From SVTX01 sp045588675 (lineage in GTDB: Bacteria > Bacillota > Clostridia > Oscillospirales > CAG-272): a stretch of 64,000 bases of DNA. Under the pieces are notes generated by a model that saw only the letters and a program-made list of their open reading frames with translations, had not been told where the DNA came from and ran no database searches. How positions within the stretch are numbered: the first letter of the stretch is position 1; each line of letters begins with the position of its first letter. This document shows, one piece after another, positions 25,323 to 33,868 of the stretch. The translations under genes were made by a program, and so were the position numbers. The stretch spans positions 109,037 to 173,036 of the forward strand of contig JAZNER010000046.1 of NCBI GenBank assembly GCA_045588675.1, given 5' to 3'.

Positions 25323-25360
25323 TAAAAAATTGGGCAAGTAAGATATTATTTACTTGCCCA
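25323..25360 (-). terminator. rho-independent terminator of alaS
   Basis: An 11-bp stem (25331-25341 with 25350-25360) is followed on the minus strand by a run of T residues, about 20 bases after the alaS stop. Confidence 0.85.
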
Positions 25361-25380
25361 TTGATGTTTAAATTATTATA

Positions 25381-28011
25381 TTATTTTAACATACCTTCAA
25401 GAGTATTCTTGGCTGATTCCAATGCCTCTTGAAGCTTGGATGTGTCCTGACCGCCTGCCATAGCATTGTCGGGTCTTCCTCCGCCCTTGCCGCCGGTAAC
25501 TGCCGCAACCGCGCCAACAAGCTTGCCTGCATGCGCTCCTGCCGCCACGGCGTCCTTTCCTGCTACTGATATAAAGTTAAGCTTGCCACCTGTATTTACC
25601 GCGATTACCGCAACTGTACTCGGGTGCTCTGCTTTAATTCTGTCAGAAAGACTTCTTGCTGCATCAAGCTCCATATCTTCAACAAGAGTTGCTACGAGCT
25701 GCACGCTGCCAACCTCAACTGCATTCTTCAAAACCTCATCAAGCTTTGAGCCTGCGAGCTTTGAATTGAGGACTTCAATTTCTTTCTTCATAGAGGCAAT
25801 TTCATTTTGAAGAATAACTGCTCTCTTAGCAATATCAGCGGGATTTTGAACCTTAAGCTCAGATGCTGTTTGAGCAATAAGCGAATCTTTTTCAGAAATC
25901 AGCTTTAGCACACCCATTCCACTAACCGCTTCTATACGACGAACACCTGCCGCAACGCTGGATTCGGAAATTATTTTGAACAGACCGATTTTGCCAGTAT
26001 TATCGCAGTGTGTACCGCCGCAAAGCTCGGTTGAGAATTTACCCATTTTAACCATACGAACAGTGCTACCGTATTTTTCGCCGAAAAGTGCCATAGCGCC
26101 ATTCTTTTTAGCGGTTTCAATATCTGTTTCCATAGTAACAATATCATTCGCGGATAAGATGTTAAGGTTTACAAGCGCTTCTACTTTTTGAATTTCTTCA
26201 GCAGTTAAGGAAGCAAAGTGAGTAAAGTCAAATCTGCAAATATGCTCGTCAACATAAGAGCCTGCCTGCTCAACGTGATTGCCGAGTACGCTACGGAGAG
26301 CAGCCTGCAACAAGTGTGCGGACGAGTGATTACGGCAAATTGCATTTCTTCTGGCGTCCTCAATATCGGCTGTAACTGTATCTCCTACCTTTAAGTTGCC
26401 GTTTGCAACTGTGCAGAGGTGAATATATACGCCGTCTGTTTTCTTTGTATCATATACATTTGCAATAAAACCGTCGGTATAAATTGTACCTGTGTCGCCA
26501 ACCTGTCCGCCGCCCTCGCCATAGAAGGGGGTACGGTCAAGGATGATTGTGCAGTCACCCTCGTCAACAGAATCAACGCTTCCGCCTTCAGTTAAAATCG
26601 CAATGACCTTTGCCTGACTTCTGTAATCGGTGTAACCGGTAAATTCAGTTTTTTGAAGGTCGGAAAGCAATGATTTTGACGATTCATCCCAACCGCCTAT
26701 ATTGGCTCTTGCCTCTCTTGCTCTCTGCTTTTGTTGAAGCATAAGCTCATTAAATTTCTTTTCATCAATTGCGAGATTACTTTCAGCTACAATTTCGCGT
26801 GTCAAGTCAATCGGGAAGCCAAATGTGTCGTAAAGCTTAAATACCTCTTCACCGGAAATGGTATCAGAATGATCAGAGATTGCGCCGCTTATAAGGTCTG
26901 AAAGGATTGCAAGACCGGCGTCAACTGTTGCATCAAATCTTTCCTCTTCCATAGCTATGACCTTGAGGATATAATCTCTCTTTTCGTCAAGCTCGGGATA
27001 TGCGCCTTTACTTTCCTCAATAGAAACAGTAACAGTGTCAACAAGGAAAGGATGATTAATGCCAAGCAGCTTACCGTGACGGCAAGCACGGCGAATTATA
27101 CGGCGAAGTACATATCCGCGTCCCTCGTTAGAAGGAATAACACCATCCGAAATCATAAACATAGCGCTTCTCGAATGGTCGGTTACAACACGGATAGAAA
27201 TGTCATCATCCTTGTCGTCGCCATACTTTTTATTTGAAATTTCACAAGCTTTGTCAATAACCTTGCGGATTGAGTCAACCTCAAACATATTGTCAACGCC
27301 CTGCATTACGCAAGCAAGACGCTCAAGTCCCATACCTGTATCGATATTTTTTGTTGCAAGCTCGGTGTAGTTTCCGTGTCCATCATTGTTGAACTGTGAA
27401 AAAACATTATTCCAGATTTCCATAAATCTGTCACAGTCGCAACCCGGCTTACAATCGGGAGAGCCACAGCCGTACTTGATGCCACGGTCAAAGTAAATCT
27501 CTGAACAAGGACCGCAAGGACCGCTTCCATGCTCCCAGAAGTTATCTGCTTTGCCAAGACGAACTACATGTGTCGGGTCAACTCCGATTTTATTTACCCA
27601 AATCGCATAAGCCTCTTCGTCATTTTCATAGATAGAGGGCCAAAGCAAATCCTTTGGAATTTCAAGAGTTTCGGTCAAAAATTCCCAAGCCCACGGAATA
27701 GCCTGCTCCTTAAAATAATCTCCAAATGAGAAGTTACCGAGCATCTCAAAGAATGTACCGTGACGCGCGGTGTGTCCAACGCGCTCAAGGTCGGGAGTTC
27801 TTATGCACTTCTGACAAGTTGTAACACGCTTACAGGGAGGAACTTCTTCTCCTGTAAAAAACTTTTTCATAGGTGCCATACCTGAATTTATAAGTAAAAG
27901 AGATTTGTCGTTATGAGGAACAAGCGAGTATGAAGGAAGACGAAGATGTCCCTTTGACTCGAAGAATGAGAGATATTTTTCTCTTAAATCGTTTAATGAA
28001 GTCCACTGCAT
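25381..28011 (-). CDS. alaS: alanine-tRNA ligase
   Basis: AlaRS charges tRNA-Ala and hydrolyses mischarged Ser- and Gly-tRNA-Ala. The 876-residue protein contains the class II catalytic domain at the N-terminus (FFESKGHLRLPSYSLVP, then GHTARHGTFFEMLGNFSFGDYF), the editing domain with HSSAHLLQAALR and CGGTHCDNTG (zinc ligands H-x3-H and C-x3-H), and the C-terminal C-Ala domain ending with a glycine-rich GGKGGGRPDNAMAGGQ. Length is normal. ATG 28011 precedes WTSLNDLREKYL. The leader of about 70 bases from its promoter shows no T-box specifier or TGGNACCGCG motif. Confidence 0.97.
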   Translation of the reverse strand: MQWTSLNDLREKYLSFFESKGHLRLPSYSLVPHNDKSLLLINSGMAPMKKFFTGEEVPPCKRVTTCQKCIRTPDLERVGHTARHGTFFEMLGNFSFGDYFKEQAIPWAWEFLTETLEIPKDLLWPSIYENDEEAYAIWVNKIGVDPTHVVRLGKADNFWEHGSGPCGPCSEIYFDRGIKYGCGSPDCKPGCDCDRFMEIWNNVFSQFNNDGHGNYTELATKNIDTGMGLERLACVMQGVDNMFEVDSIRKVIDKACEISNKKYGDDKDDDISIRVVTDHSRSAMFMISDGVIPSNEGRGYVLRRIIRRACRHGKLLGINHPFLVDTVTVSIEESKGAYPELDEKRDYILKVIAMEEERFDATVDAGLAILSDLISGAISDHSDTISGEEVFKLYDTFGFPIDLTREIVAESNLAIDEKKFNELMLQQKQRAREARANIGGWDESSKSLLSDLQKTEFTGYTDYRSQAKVIAILTEGGSVDSVDEGDCTIILDRTPFYGEGGGQVGDTGTIYTDGFIANVYDTKKTDGVYIHLCTVANGNLKVGDTVTADIEDARRNAICRNHSSAHLLQAALRSVLGNHVEQAGSYVDEHICRFDFTHFASLTAEEIQKVEALVNLNILSANDIVTMETDIETAKKNGAMALFGEKYGSTVRMVKMGKFSTELCGGTHCDNTGKIGLFKIISESSVAAGVRRIEAVSGMGVLKLISEKDSLIAQTASELKVQNPADIAKRAVILQNEIASMKKEIEVLNSKLAGSKLDEVLKNAVEVGSVQLVATLVEDMELDAARSLSDRIKAEHPSTVAVIAVNTGGKLNFISVAGKDAVAAGAHAGKLVGAVAAVTGGKGGGRPDNAMAGGQDTSKLQEALESAKNTLEGMLK

Positions 28012-28074
28012 GGATTTTTTCCTTGCCTTTCGTTTAATATAATTATTATTAATATACTTTACAATATCCCTTAA

Positions 28075-28103
28075 ATTATATCACCGAGAGGCAAATAAGT
28101 CAA
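28075..28103 (-). promoter_or_regulatory. sigma-A promoter of alaS
   Basis: Read leftward, TTGACT (28103-28098) and TATAAT (28080-28075) are separated by 17 bases, about 64 bases upstream of the start codon. Confidence 0.85.
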
Positions 28104-28154
28104 GAGTTTATTGATATTTTTTGATAATATTTATCAAAAATCGCTGCTTTCAGT

Positions 28155-29027
28155 TCAAATTTCGTTTTCGTTGTAAAGCGCTGCGCCTACAACTGTTCCG
28201 AAACGAGCATTTTCGGGTATAATGAAATTTACGCCAAAGGAATTAAGTCCTGAAAATACATCTCTTATAGGCTTTAAGGTAGTAAGATTTCCAATCAGTA
28301 CAATATCGCACAATCCGTGTCCTTTAGCTGCAAATACCGACAGCATAGCGATAGTTTCAGCCACCATATTTGCCACTCCCAGTGCAATATCACTTGAATC
28401 AGCTAAATCCGAGATTTTTCCAAAGTTTGAAGCGGTCAAATTTTCATTTACGCCTGTGTATTTCGAATTGTTTGAAATATCCTTGACACGAAGGTCAATA
28501 TTATCAAGATTGCCGTTTTCACAAATGCTTTCTATATGCTCAATTGTATTGACGCCCGTCATTTTATTGGTAAGACCAATAAGAGTACCCCCGCCGACGC
28601 CTGTACCGCCAAGATAGTCAATCTTTGTTTTGTTCTTCTCTTTTTTTGCGTGAATCAATGCAGTTCCCGTACCCATACTGACTATAATTGCTTCGTCAAG
28701 TCCCGAAAGATACAAGCCACCAAGACCTACTGCTGAAAATTCGGGAACGGCTCTGCAATCAAGAGAGTATATTGGACTTTTCATATGTGTAGCCCCCACA
28801 CCTGTAACCATAACCCTATCAATATCGTTAAGTGAAAGATTATTTTCAGAGGTGAATTTGCCGAATGCGCCGTAAATTGATGTTATTGGGTCGGTTGCAC
28901 GGACAAACAGAGGAGAAATCAACTGATTTTCACCGTCACTTCCCTTTTTAAAGCCTACAATTTTGGTCGTGCTTCCCCCGACATCTATGCCGATTACATT
29001 TTTTCCCTTAATATCTGAATTATACAT
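28155..29027 (-). CDS. coaW: type II pantothenate kinase
   Basis: CoaW phosphorylates pantothenate, the first step to coenzyme A, and the type II enzymes are ASKHA-fold kinases that are not feedback-inhibited by CoA like CoaA. The 290-residue product shows the phosphate-1 loop GIDVGGSTTKIVG, a TGVGATHM segment, SMGTGTALIHA, the GGTGVGGGTLIGL loop typical of the PanK-II family and VLIGNLTTL near the C-terminus. I use ATG 29027; a TTG at 29045 is also possible and neither has a clear ribosome site. It lies leftward of rqcH, with overlapping divergent promoters. Confidence 0.88.
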   Translation of the reverse strand: MYNSDIKGKNVIGIDVGGSTTKIVGFKKGSDGENQLISPLFVRATDPITSIYGAFGKFTSENNLSLNDIDRVMVTGVGATHMKSPIYSLDCRAVPEFSAVGLGGLYLSGLDEAIIVSMGTGTALIHAKKEKNKTKIDYLGGTGVGGGTLIGLTNKMTGVNTIEHIESICENGNLDNIDLRVKDISNNSKYTGVNENLTASNFGKISDLADSSDIALGVANMVAETIAMLSVFAAKGHGLCDIVLIGNLTTLKPIRDVFSGLNSFGVNFIIPENARFGTVVGAALYNENEI

Positions 29028-29099
29028 TTTTTCATTATTTTGCAAATTTTGATAAAAATCTTATCAAAAAGCAAATTTCTCCATATATTATTTAATTTT

Positions 29100-29128
29100 A
29101 TTATATCACTATCTTGAAAAAAAATCAA
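29100..29128 (-). promoter_or_regulatory. sigma-A promoter of coaW
   Basis: Read leftward, TTGATT (29128-29123) and TATAAT (29105-29100) have a 17-base spacer. It overlaps the rqcH promoter on the other strand. Confidence 0.75.
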
Positions 29129-29142
29129 TATGGTGTTATAAT
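29114..29142 (+). promoter_or_regulatory. sigma-A promoter of rqcH
   Basis: TTGAAA (29114-29119) and TATAAT (29137-29142) are separated by 17 bases. Its -35 box lies within the spacer of the coaW promoter, so the two polymerases should exclude each other. Confidence 0.8.
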
Positions 29143-29183
29143 ATAATCAACAAATTTTTTTAGTTTGATTTCTGGAGGCATAA

Positions 29184-30953
29184 ATGGCTTTTGATGCAGG
29201 TATGCTTTCTTGCATTATTCACGAAATAAAGGAGATAGCGCAAGGAGGCAGAATTGAAAAAATATATCAGCCCGAAAAAGATGAAATAATTTTGCAAATG
29301 CGAACTCTTGCAGGAGGTAAACGCCTTTTGATAAATGCGGGGTCAAATAACCCCAGAATCTCTTTTACAACGATTCAAAAGGAGAACCCTATGCAAGCTC
29401 CGATGTTTTGTATGCTTCTGCGAAAGCATCTGACAGGAGCTCTCTTGTCAAATGTTGAGCAATTTTCGTTTGAAAGAGCTGTAAAGCTCACCTTTGATAC
29501 AAGAGATGAGATGGGCTTTGACTGTAAAAAATATATTATTGCCGAGATAATGGGAAAGTACAGTAATTTAGTTTTTGCAGACGAAAATATGAAAATAATT
29601 GCTTCACTGAAAACTGTTGATTTTACAACAAGTAGCTTGAGGCAGGTTTTACCAGGTATGAAATATGAGCTCCCACCCGCACAGGATAAGCTTAATCCGC
29701 TTGTGGCGACGAAAGAACAGTTTTTCGAAGCCTTAGCTAAATATCCCCCCGAAAAAAGCGCGGAGAAATTCATTACATCAACATACCTTGGAATTGCCAC
29801 GAGTGTGGCAAGAGAATTGGTTATGAGAGCTTGCGGAGTCTTTGATGCTAACTTGTCCACTTGTCCGAGCGAAGCTCTTTACAGAGAATTTTCAAGCCTG
29901 TATGACAAGCTTGCAAGAGGAGAGTTTGCTCCTGAGGTGGTTTTGGACGGAAGTATGCCAGTTGAATATTCCTTTACTTCTCTCTCTTATTATGGTCCTG
30001 CCTTTGAGCATAGGTCGTTTGAAAGTCCCAGCGAAGCGCTTGACTTATTCTTTTTGTCAAGAGATAATGAGCAAAGAATCAGACAAAGAGCATCTGATAT
30101 TCTAAAGCTTTTAACTAATGCCGAAGCAAGATTAATTAAAAAAATTGACTCACAAGAAAAAGAACTCGCTGACTGTGAGCTTGGTGAGAAGTATAAGAAA
30201 TACGGTGACTTGATTACCGCTAATATTTATAAGCTGAATAAGGGCGACAAATCAGTTGAGCTTGTTGATTACGAGGCTTGGAATGAGGAAACAGGCGAGT
30301 GCGGCACGGCAGTAATTGAGCTTGATGAAAGACTGACCCCTGCGGCAAATGCTCAAAAATATTATAAGCAATACAACAAAACGAAAACCGCAAAGGTTGA
30401 GCTTTCAAAGCAGCTTGAAATAGGAAAAGCTGAGCTTGAGTATATATATTCTGTTTTTGACGCCTTAACAAAGGCAGAAAGCAGTGCGGATTTGGCGGAA
30501 ATTCGTGATGAGCTTTACAAAAGCGGATATGCTTCGAAGATGAAGGGCTACGCTGCTCCCAAAAAGCTGCACAATCTGACTGTGTCCGAATTTGTTACAA
30601 CAAACGGTTACAGGGTTTTGTGTGGTAAGAATAACTATCAGAATGAGTATATTACCCACAAGCTTGCAGAGAAAAATGACTATTGGTTTCACGCTAAAAA
30701 TGTTCCCGGCTCTCATGTTCTTATGATAACAAACGGCGAGGAGCCGCCAAGTGAGGACTTTACAGATGCTTGCGAAATTGCGGCATATTATTCCAAGGCA
30801 AAGGGCGGCTTTAACATTGAGGTTGACTATCTTTTTGCCAAAGGTGTAAAGAAGGTTTCGGGAGCAAAACCCGGATTTGTGATTTATCATAACAACTGGT
30901 CAGCTTTCGTCACACCCAATGAGGAAAAAATTAATAAAATGAGAAAAAAATAA
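29184..30953 (+). CDS. rqcH: RqcH, NFACT-family ribosome quality control protein (FbpA/Rqc2 homolog)
   Basis: RqcH binds 50S subunits blocked by stalled peptidyl-tRNA and directs addition of C-terminal alanine tails that mark the peptide for degradation. The 589-residue protein has the NFACT-N domain (MAFDAGMLSCIIHEI), Glu97-Arg98 at the place of the functional Asp-Arg pair of other RqcH proteins, a central helix-hairpin-helix and coiled-coil region (about 290-420), and the NFACT-R domain with DYWFHAKNVPGSHV near the end. Older annotations call this a fibronectin-binding protein. ATG 29184 follows TGGAGGC. It is a single-gene unit. Confidence 0.93.
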   Translation: MAFDAGMLSCIIHEIKEIAQGGRIEKIYQPEKDEIILQMRTLAGGKRLLINAGSNNPRISFTTIQKENPMQAPMFCMLLRKHLTGALLSNVEQFSFERAVKLTFDTRDEMGFDCKKYIIAEIMGKYSNLVFADENMKIIASLKTVDFTTSSLRQVLPGMKYELPPAQDKLNPLVATKEQFFEALAKYPPEKSAEKFITSTYLGIATSVARELVMRACGVFDANLSTCPSEALYREFSSLYDKLARGEFAPEVVLDGSMPVEYSFTSLSYYGPAFEHRSFESPSEALDLFFLSRDNEQRIRQRASDILKLLTNAEARLIKKIDSQEKELADCELGEKYKKYGDLITANIYKLNKGDKSVELVDYEAWNEETGECGTAVIELDERLTPAANAQKYYKQYNKTKTAKVELSKQLEIGKAELEYIYSVFDALTKAESSADLAEIRDELYKSGYASKMKGYAAPKKLHNLTVSEFVTTNGYRVLCGKNNYQNEYITHKLAEKNDYWFHAKNVPGSHVLMITNGEEPPSEDFTDACEIAAYYSKAKGGFNIEVDYLFAKGVKKVSGAKPGFVIYHNNWSAFVTPNEEKINKMRKK

Positions 30954-30955
30954 TC

Positions 30956-30989
30956 TTATGCGGATGGGCTTTTATGCTTATCCGCATAA
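30956..30989 (+). terminator. hairpin terminator of rqcH
   Basis: A 10-bp stem (30956-30965 with 30980-30989) lies directly after the stop at 30953. The following T-run is poor, so termination may be partial. Confidence 0.65.
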
Positions 30990-31029
30990 TAATGTTTTGT
31001 AAATAAAATGTTAAAGAAAAATCGATTTG

Positions 31030-31058
31030 TTGACAAAATCAAAAAATTAAGTTATAAT
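31030..31058 (+). promoter_or_regulatory. perfect consensus promoter of the marR unit
   Basis: TTGACA (31030-31035) and TATAAT (31053-31058) are exactly consensus with a 17-base spacer. This rules out the longer reading of the marR gene that begins upstream at 31008. Confidence 0.92.
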
Positions 31059-31112
31059 ACTCATATTGAAGCGACAGCTTTGATAAACTTGGGAAGGAGT
31101 GTACGAAAAATA

Positions 31113-31559
31113 ATGGATAACTTTTCTGCATTTGCAGTTTCGCTTGAAAATGTGAACAAGTACATCAATAAAATTAAAAGCATTAAAATATCGGAATACG
31201 GCATCAGAGCAGCGCATTTTAACTGTATGATGCATATTGATCTGTCAAAGGACGGTCTTACTCCGACAGAAATTTCAGAGGATTGCGGAATAGATAAGGC
31301 TTTTGTTTCACGAACAACCGCTGACTTGATCAAGGGTGGATTTATCAGAATTAATCAGAAATTCAACGACGGAAGAAAATACAGGAATAAATACATATTG
31401 ACCGAAAAGGGTCAGAATGTTATTGAAGAAACCAAATTGTTAATAGAAAAGTATTTAACTGAAATTTGCGGCAAAATTGGCGAAATGGATATGAAGTCTT
31501 TTATGAAGGTTATTCTCTCAATTAATGAGGGAATGGGCAAAAAAGTCGCAAAGATATAA
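31113..31559 (+). CDS. MarR-family transcriptional regulator
   Basis: The 148-residue protein has the winged helix-turn-helix of the MarR family: LTPTEISEDCGIDKAFVSRT is the recognition helix pair (about 50-69) and FNDGRKYRNKYILTEKG the wing. ATG 31113 lies 13 bases after AAGGAG at 31094-31099, somewhat long spacing but the first start codon after the promoter. The gene for an acyl-CoA ligase follows after 22 bases in the same direction, so the regulator may control acyl-CoA supply, as FabT does in streptococci. That link is inference; the ligand is unknown. Confidence 0.85.
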   Translation: MDNFSAFAVSLENVNKYINKIKSIKISEYGIRAAHFNCMMHIDLSKDGLTPTEISEDCGIDKAFVSRTTADLIKGGFIRINQKFNDGRKYRNKYILTEKGQNVIEETKLLIEKYLTEICGKIGEMDMKSFMKVILSINEGMGKKVAKI

Positions 31560-31581
31560 ATTGGTTTGAGAGGATAAATTA

Positions 31582-33300
31582 ATGAATAAATTACCAAACA
31601 GAAAAAGAATAGACAGAACACTGCCGCGCCTGTGGGATGTGAACGACTTGCTTGAGCATATTAATTCTCACGGAGATAGACTTGCTTATAAGTATTTTGA
31701 GCAGGGCAAGCTTCAGGAGATGACATATGCAGAGTTTTATCAAATGGTGCTTCAGATATCCGCAGCTTTTACAAAGAAGGGCTTTTCAGGCAAAAGAGTG
31801 GCGGTAATCGGTGACACCTCGCCGCAATGGCTTGCCACCTATGTAGGTGCGCTTGCTTCCGGAACTATTATCATACCTATGGATAAGGAGCTGGCTCTCT
31901 CTGAAATTGAAAAGTTTTTAGAGATAGCAGAGGCAGAGGCTGTTGTTTACTCAAAATCGTTTAACGAAAAATTTGTTACAACAATAAATTCTCACCCTAC
32001 GGTTAAAACCTTTATTCCAATCAATGCAGATTATGACTCAAGCTTTTCTCAAAAGGTTCTTCCCTTTGCTTCCTTGCTTGAATTAGGCCAAGAGGAGCTT
32101 GACGGTGGATATAGAATTCAAATGGTTAAAAACCGTGACGAGATGGCTGAGATGCTATTTACGTCAGGTACGACAGGCACAAGCAAATGTGTAATGCTAT
32201 CGCAAAAGAATATTTTTGCTGCGGTAAGCTCTGCGATTGAAACTGTCTGCTTTGTTTCTGAGGATGTTGTTGTATCGGTTCTTCCCGTGCATCACACCTA
32301 TGAGCTGATGTGCCTGCTTGCCGAAATGGTGTTCGGTATTACCACCTGCATCAATGACTCTTTGCGCCACGTTATGAAAAACTTTGCATTGTTTAAGCCT
32401 ACAGGACTTGTTCTCGTGCCTATGTTCTTGAACACTATGTATAAGAGAATTTGGTCTGAGGCTGAGAGGGGCGGCAAGGATAAGGTGCTTAAAGCCGCTC
32501 TTGTAATGTCAAGAAATTTGATGAAGGTCGGCGTTGATGTAAGAAGAACTCTCTTTAAATCTGTTCTCGACGCATTTGGCGGAAATCTTGACCACATAAT
32601 TTGCGGCGGAGCTAAATTGAATCCAGATTTGATTGTTGCATTCGAGGATTTCGGCATTTCCGTGTTTGAGGGCTTTGGTATTACAGAGTGCTCACCGCTT
32701 GTTTCGGTTACGCCTTATTATGCAAGAAAGCTGGGCGCAATCGGTCCGTCAGTTCCCTCTTGCAGAACGAGGATAGACCCTAATGGCGAATTTACCGATG
32801 AAGGCTACGAAATTGGTGAAATTCAAGTTAAGGGTGACAATGTTATGATTGGATATTATAACAATCCCGAAGCCAATGCAGATGTATTCACAAATGACGG
32901 GTGGTTCAGAACTGGGGATGTCGGATATATGGATAATGACGGTTATTTGTATATTACGGGTCGCATTAAGTTTGTAATAGTGCTTGAAAACGGAAAAAAT
33001 GTATTCCCCGAAGAAATTGAAGAATACCTTGATATAATTGATACAATTAAGGAATGCTGTGTTGTCGGAAGAAAGGCAAGTGATGGCGACGAGATTATTT
33101 TGACTGCCGTTGTTTATCCCGATTACTCAAAATTCCCTGAGGGCGCCAATGAGGACGAGGTAAAGGAATCAATCAGAAAATCTATAAACGCCACAAACAA
33201 AAAGCTCCCAACCTACAAGCAAATAAAGTCGGTTGAAATCAGAAAGACAGAGTTTGAAAAAACTACTACAAAGAAAATCAAAAGACAGCTTGTAAAATGA
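31582..33300 (+). CDS. AMP-forming acyl-CoA synthetase (long-chain type)
   Basis: This 572-residue enzyme activates a carboxylic acid with ATP and joins it to CoA. The ANL superfamily motifs are in order: LFTSGTTGTSKCVMLS (P-loop, about 190-205), GFGITECSPLVS (A5, about 365-376), RTGDVGYMDNDGYLYITGR (A7/A8, about 448-466) and the final catalytic Lys in TTTKKIKR. No transmembrane helix is seen. Similarity is greatest to long-chain fatty-acid ligases. ATG 31582 follows GAGAGGAT. It is the last gene of the marR unit; a terminator lies about 50 bases downstream. Confidence 0.87.
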   Translation: MNKLPNRKRIDRTLPRLWDVNDLLEHINSHGDRLAYKYFEQGKLQEMTYAEFYQMVLQISAAFTKKGFSGKRVAVIGDTSPQWLATYVGALASGTIIIPMDKELALSEIEKFLEIAEAEAVVYSKSFNEKFVTTINSHPTVKTFIPINADYDSSFSQKVLPFASLLELGQEELDGGYRIQMVKNRDEMAEMLFTSGTTGTSKCVMLSQKNIFAAVSSAIETVCFVSEDVVVSVLPVHHTYELMCLLAEMVFGITTCINDSLRHVMKNFALFKPTGLVLVPMFLNTMYKRIWSEAERGGKDKVLKAALVMSRNLMKVGVDVRRTLFKSVLDAFGGNLDHIICGGAKLNPDLIVAFEDFGISVFEGFGITECSPLVSVTPYYARKLGAIGPSVPSCRTRIDPNGEFTDEGYEIGEIQVKGDNVMIGYYNNPEANADVFTNDGWFRTGDVGYMDNDGYLYITGRIKFVIVLENGKNVFPEEIEEYLDIIDTIKECCVVGRKASDGDEIILTAVVYPDYSKFPEGANEDEVKESIRKSINATNKKLPTYKQIKSVEIRKTEFEKTTTKKIKRQLVK

Positions 33301-33302
33301 TA

Positions 33303-33651
33303 AAAAAACTTGCTCACCTGTGCTGCGGGTGCTAAAGGACAGTAATAAAGCCGATATGGATTAAACATCTGTATCGGCTCTTTTCTATTACACCGCTAAT
33401 AGTGGTGAGTAAGTGCGCTTTTTAAGTTTTTAGTGATATGCTGTCTATGACAGCGTGATATTACTCGCCCTGCTCGTAGTGATATTGAAACCTTGCGGTT
33501 TCAGTGGTATTCTATTCGCACGACAACTCGCGTAGCGAATATCACTCGGCGTAAGCTGAATATAACTGCGAAGCAATATAACTCGCCAGAGGCGAATAGA
33601 GTTGGCGTTGTGTCCTTTGGAACACAACGCCTGAGGGTGAGCAAGTTTTTT
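33303..33651 (+). repeat. hairpin-array element A with 16-bp terminal inverted repeats
   Basis: The ends 33303-33318 and 33636-33651 are perfect 16-bp inverted copies. Between them, from about 33431, short hairpins alternate with linkers. In the first half the linker is AGTGATATT (GCTGTC-TAT-GACAGC, then GAAACC-TTGC-GGTTTC); after a central stem (ATTCGC...GCGAAT) it becomes the reverse complement AATATCACT/AATATAACT, separating CGGC-GTAA-GCTG, TGC-GAA-GCA and CGCC-AGA-GGCG. A long hairpin at 33604-33631 precedes the right end. No open reading frame of note is present. The rest of the gap to 33868 is AT-rich with nothing recognisable. Confidence 0.8.
33349..33385 (+). terminator. terminator of the acyl-CoA ligase gene
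   Basis: An 8-bp stem (33349-33356 with 33372-33379) followed by CTTTTCT lies about 50 bases after the stop, inside the left part of hairpin-array element A. Confidence 0.7.
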
Positions 33652-33868
33652 ACTATAGTGTTTCGCTGGATCTTTTAGTTGTTAATATTGCAAGTTGCAT
33701 TATAAAAAAAATTATTCAAATTATTAATATTTTTTATGTTTTTATGCACTTTTTTATAAAAATTTAATGTTTGCACTTGTATTTTGGAAGAATTTGTGTT
33801 ATCATTATATGAATAGATATTTAGGGCTATAATTTAAAGGTTAGCAATTTGAAAGGAATATTCAATTT

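Noticed and set aside
25466..25810. Ala/Pro/Ser-rich frame opposite the end of alaS
   Set aside because: It is a codon-bias shadow of the glycine/alanine-rich AlaRS C-terminal domain.
28012..28110. T-box leader for alaS
   Set aside because: The leader is too short (about 70 bases) and lacks the TGGNACCGCG antiterminator box and a specifier loop.
33445..33678. Small open frames inside hairpin-array element A
   Set aside because: They translate through the stems and linkers, have no ribosome site, and their products are not protein-like.
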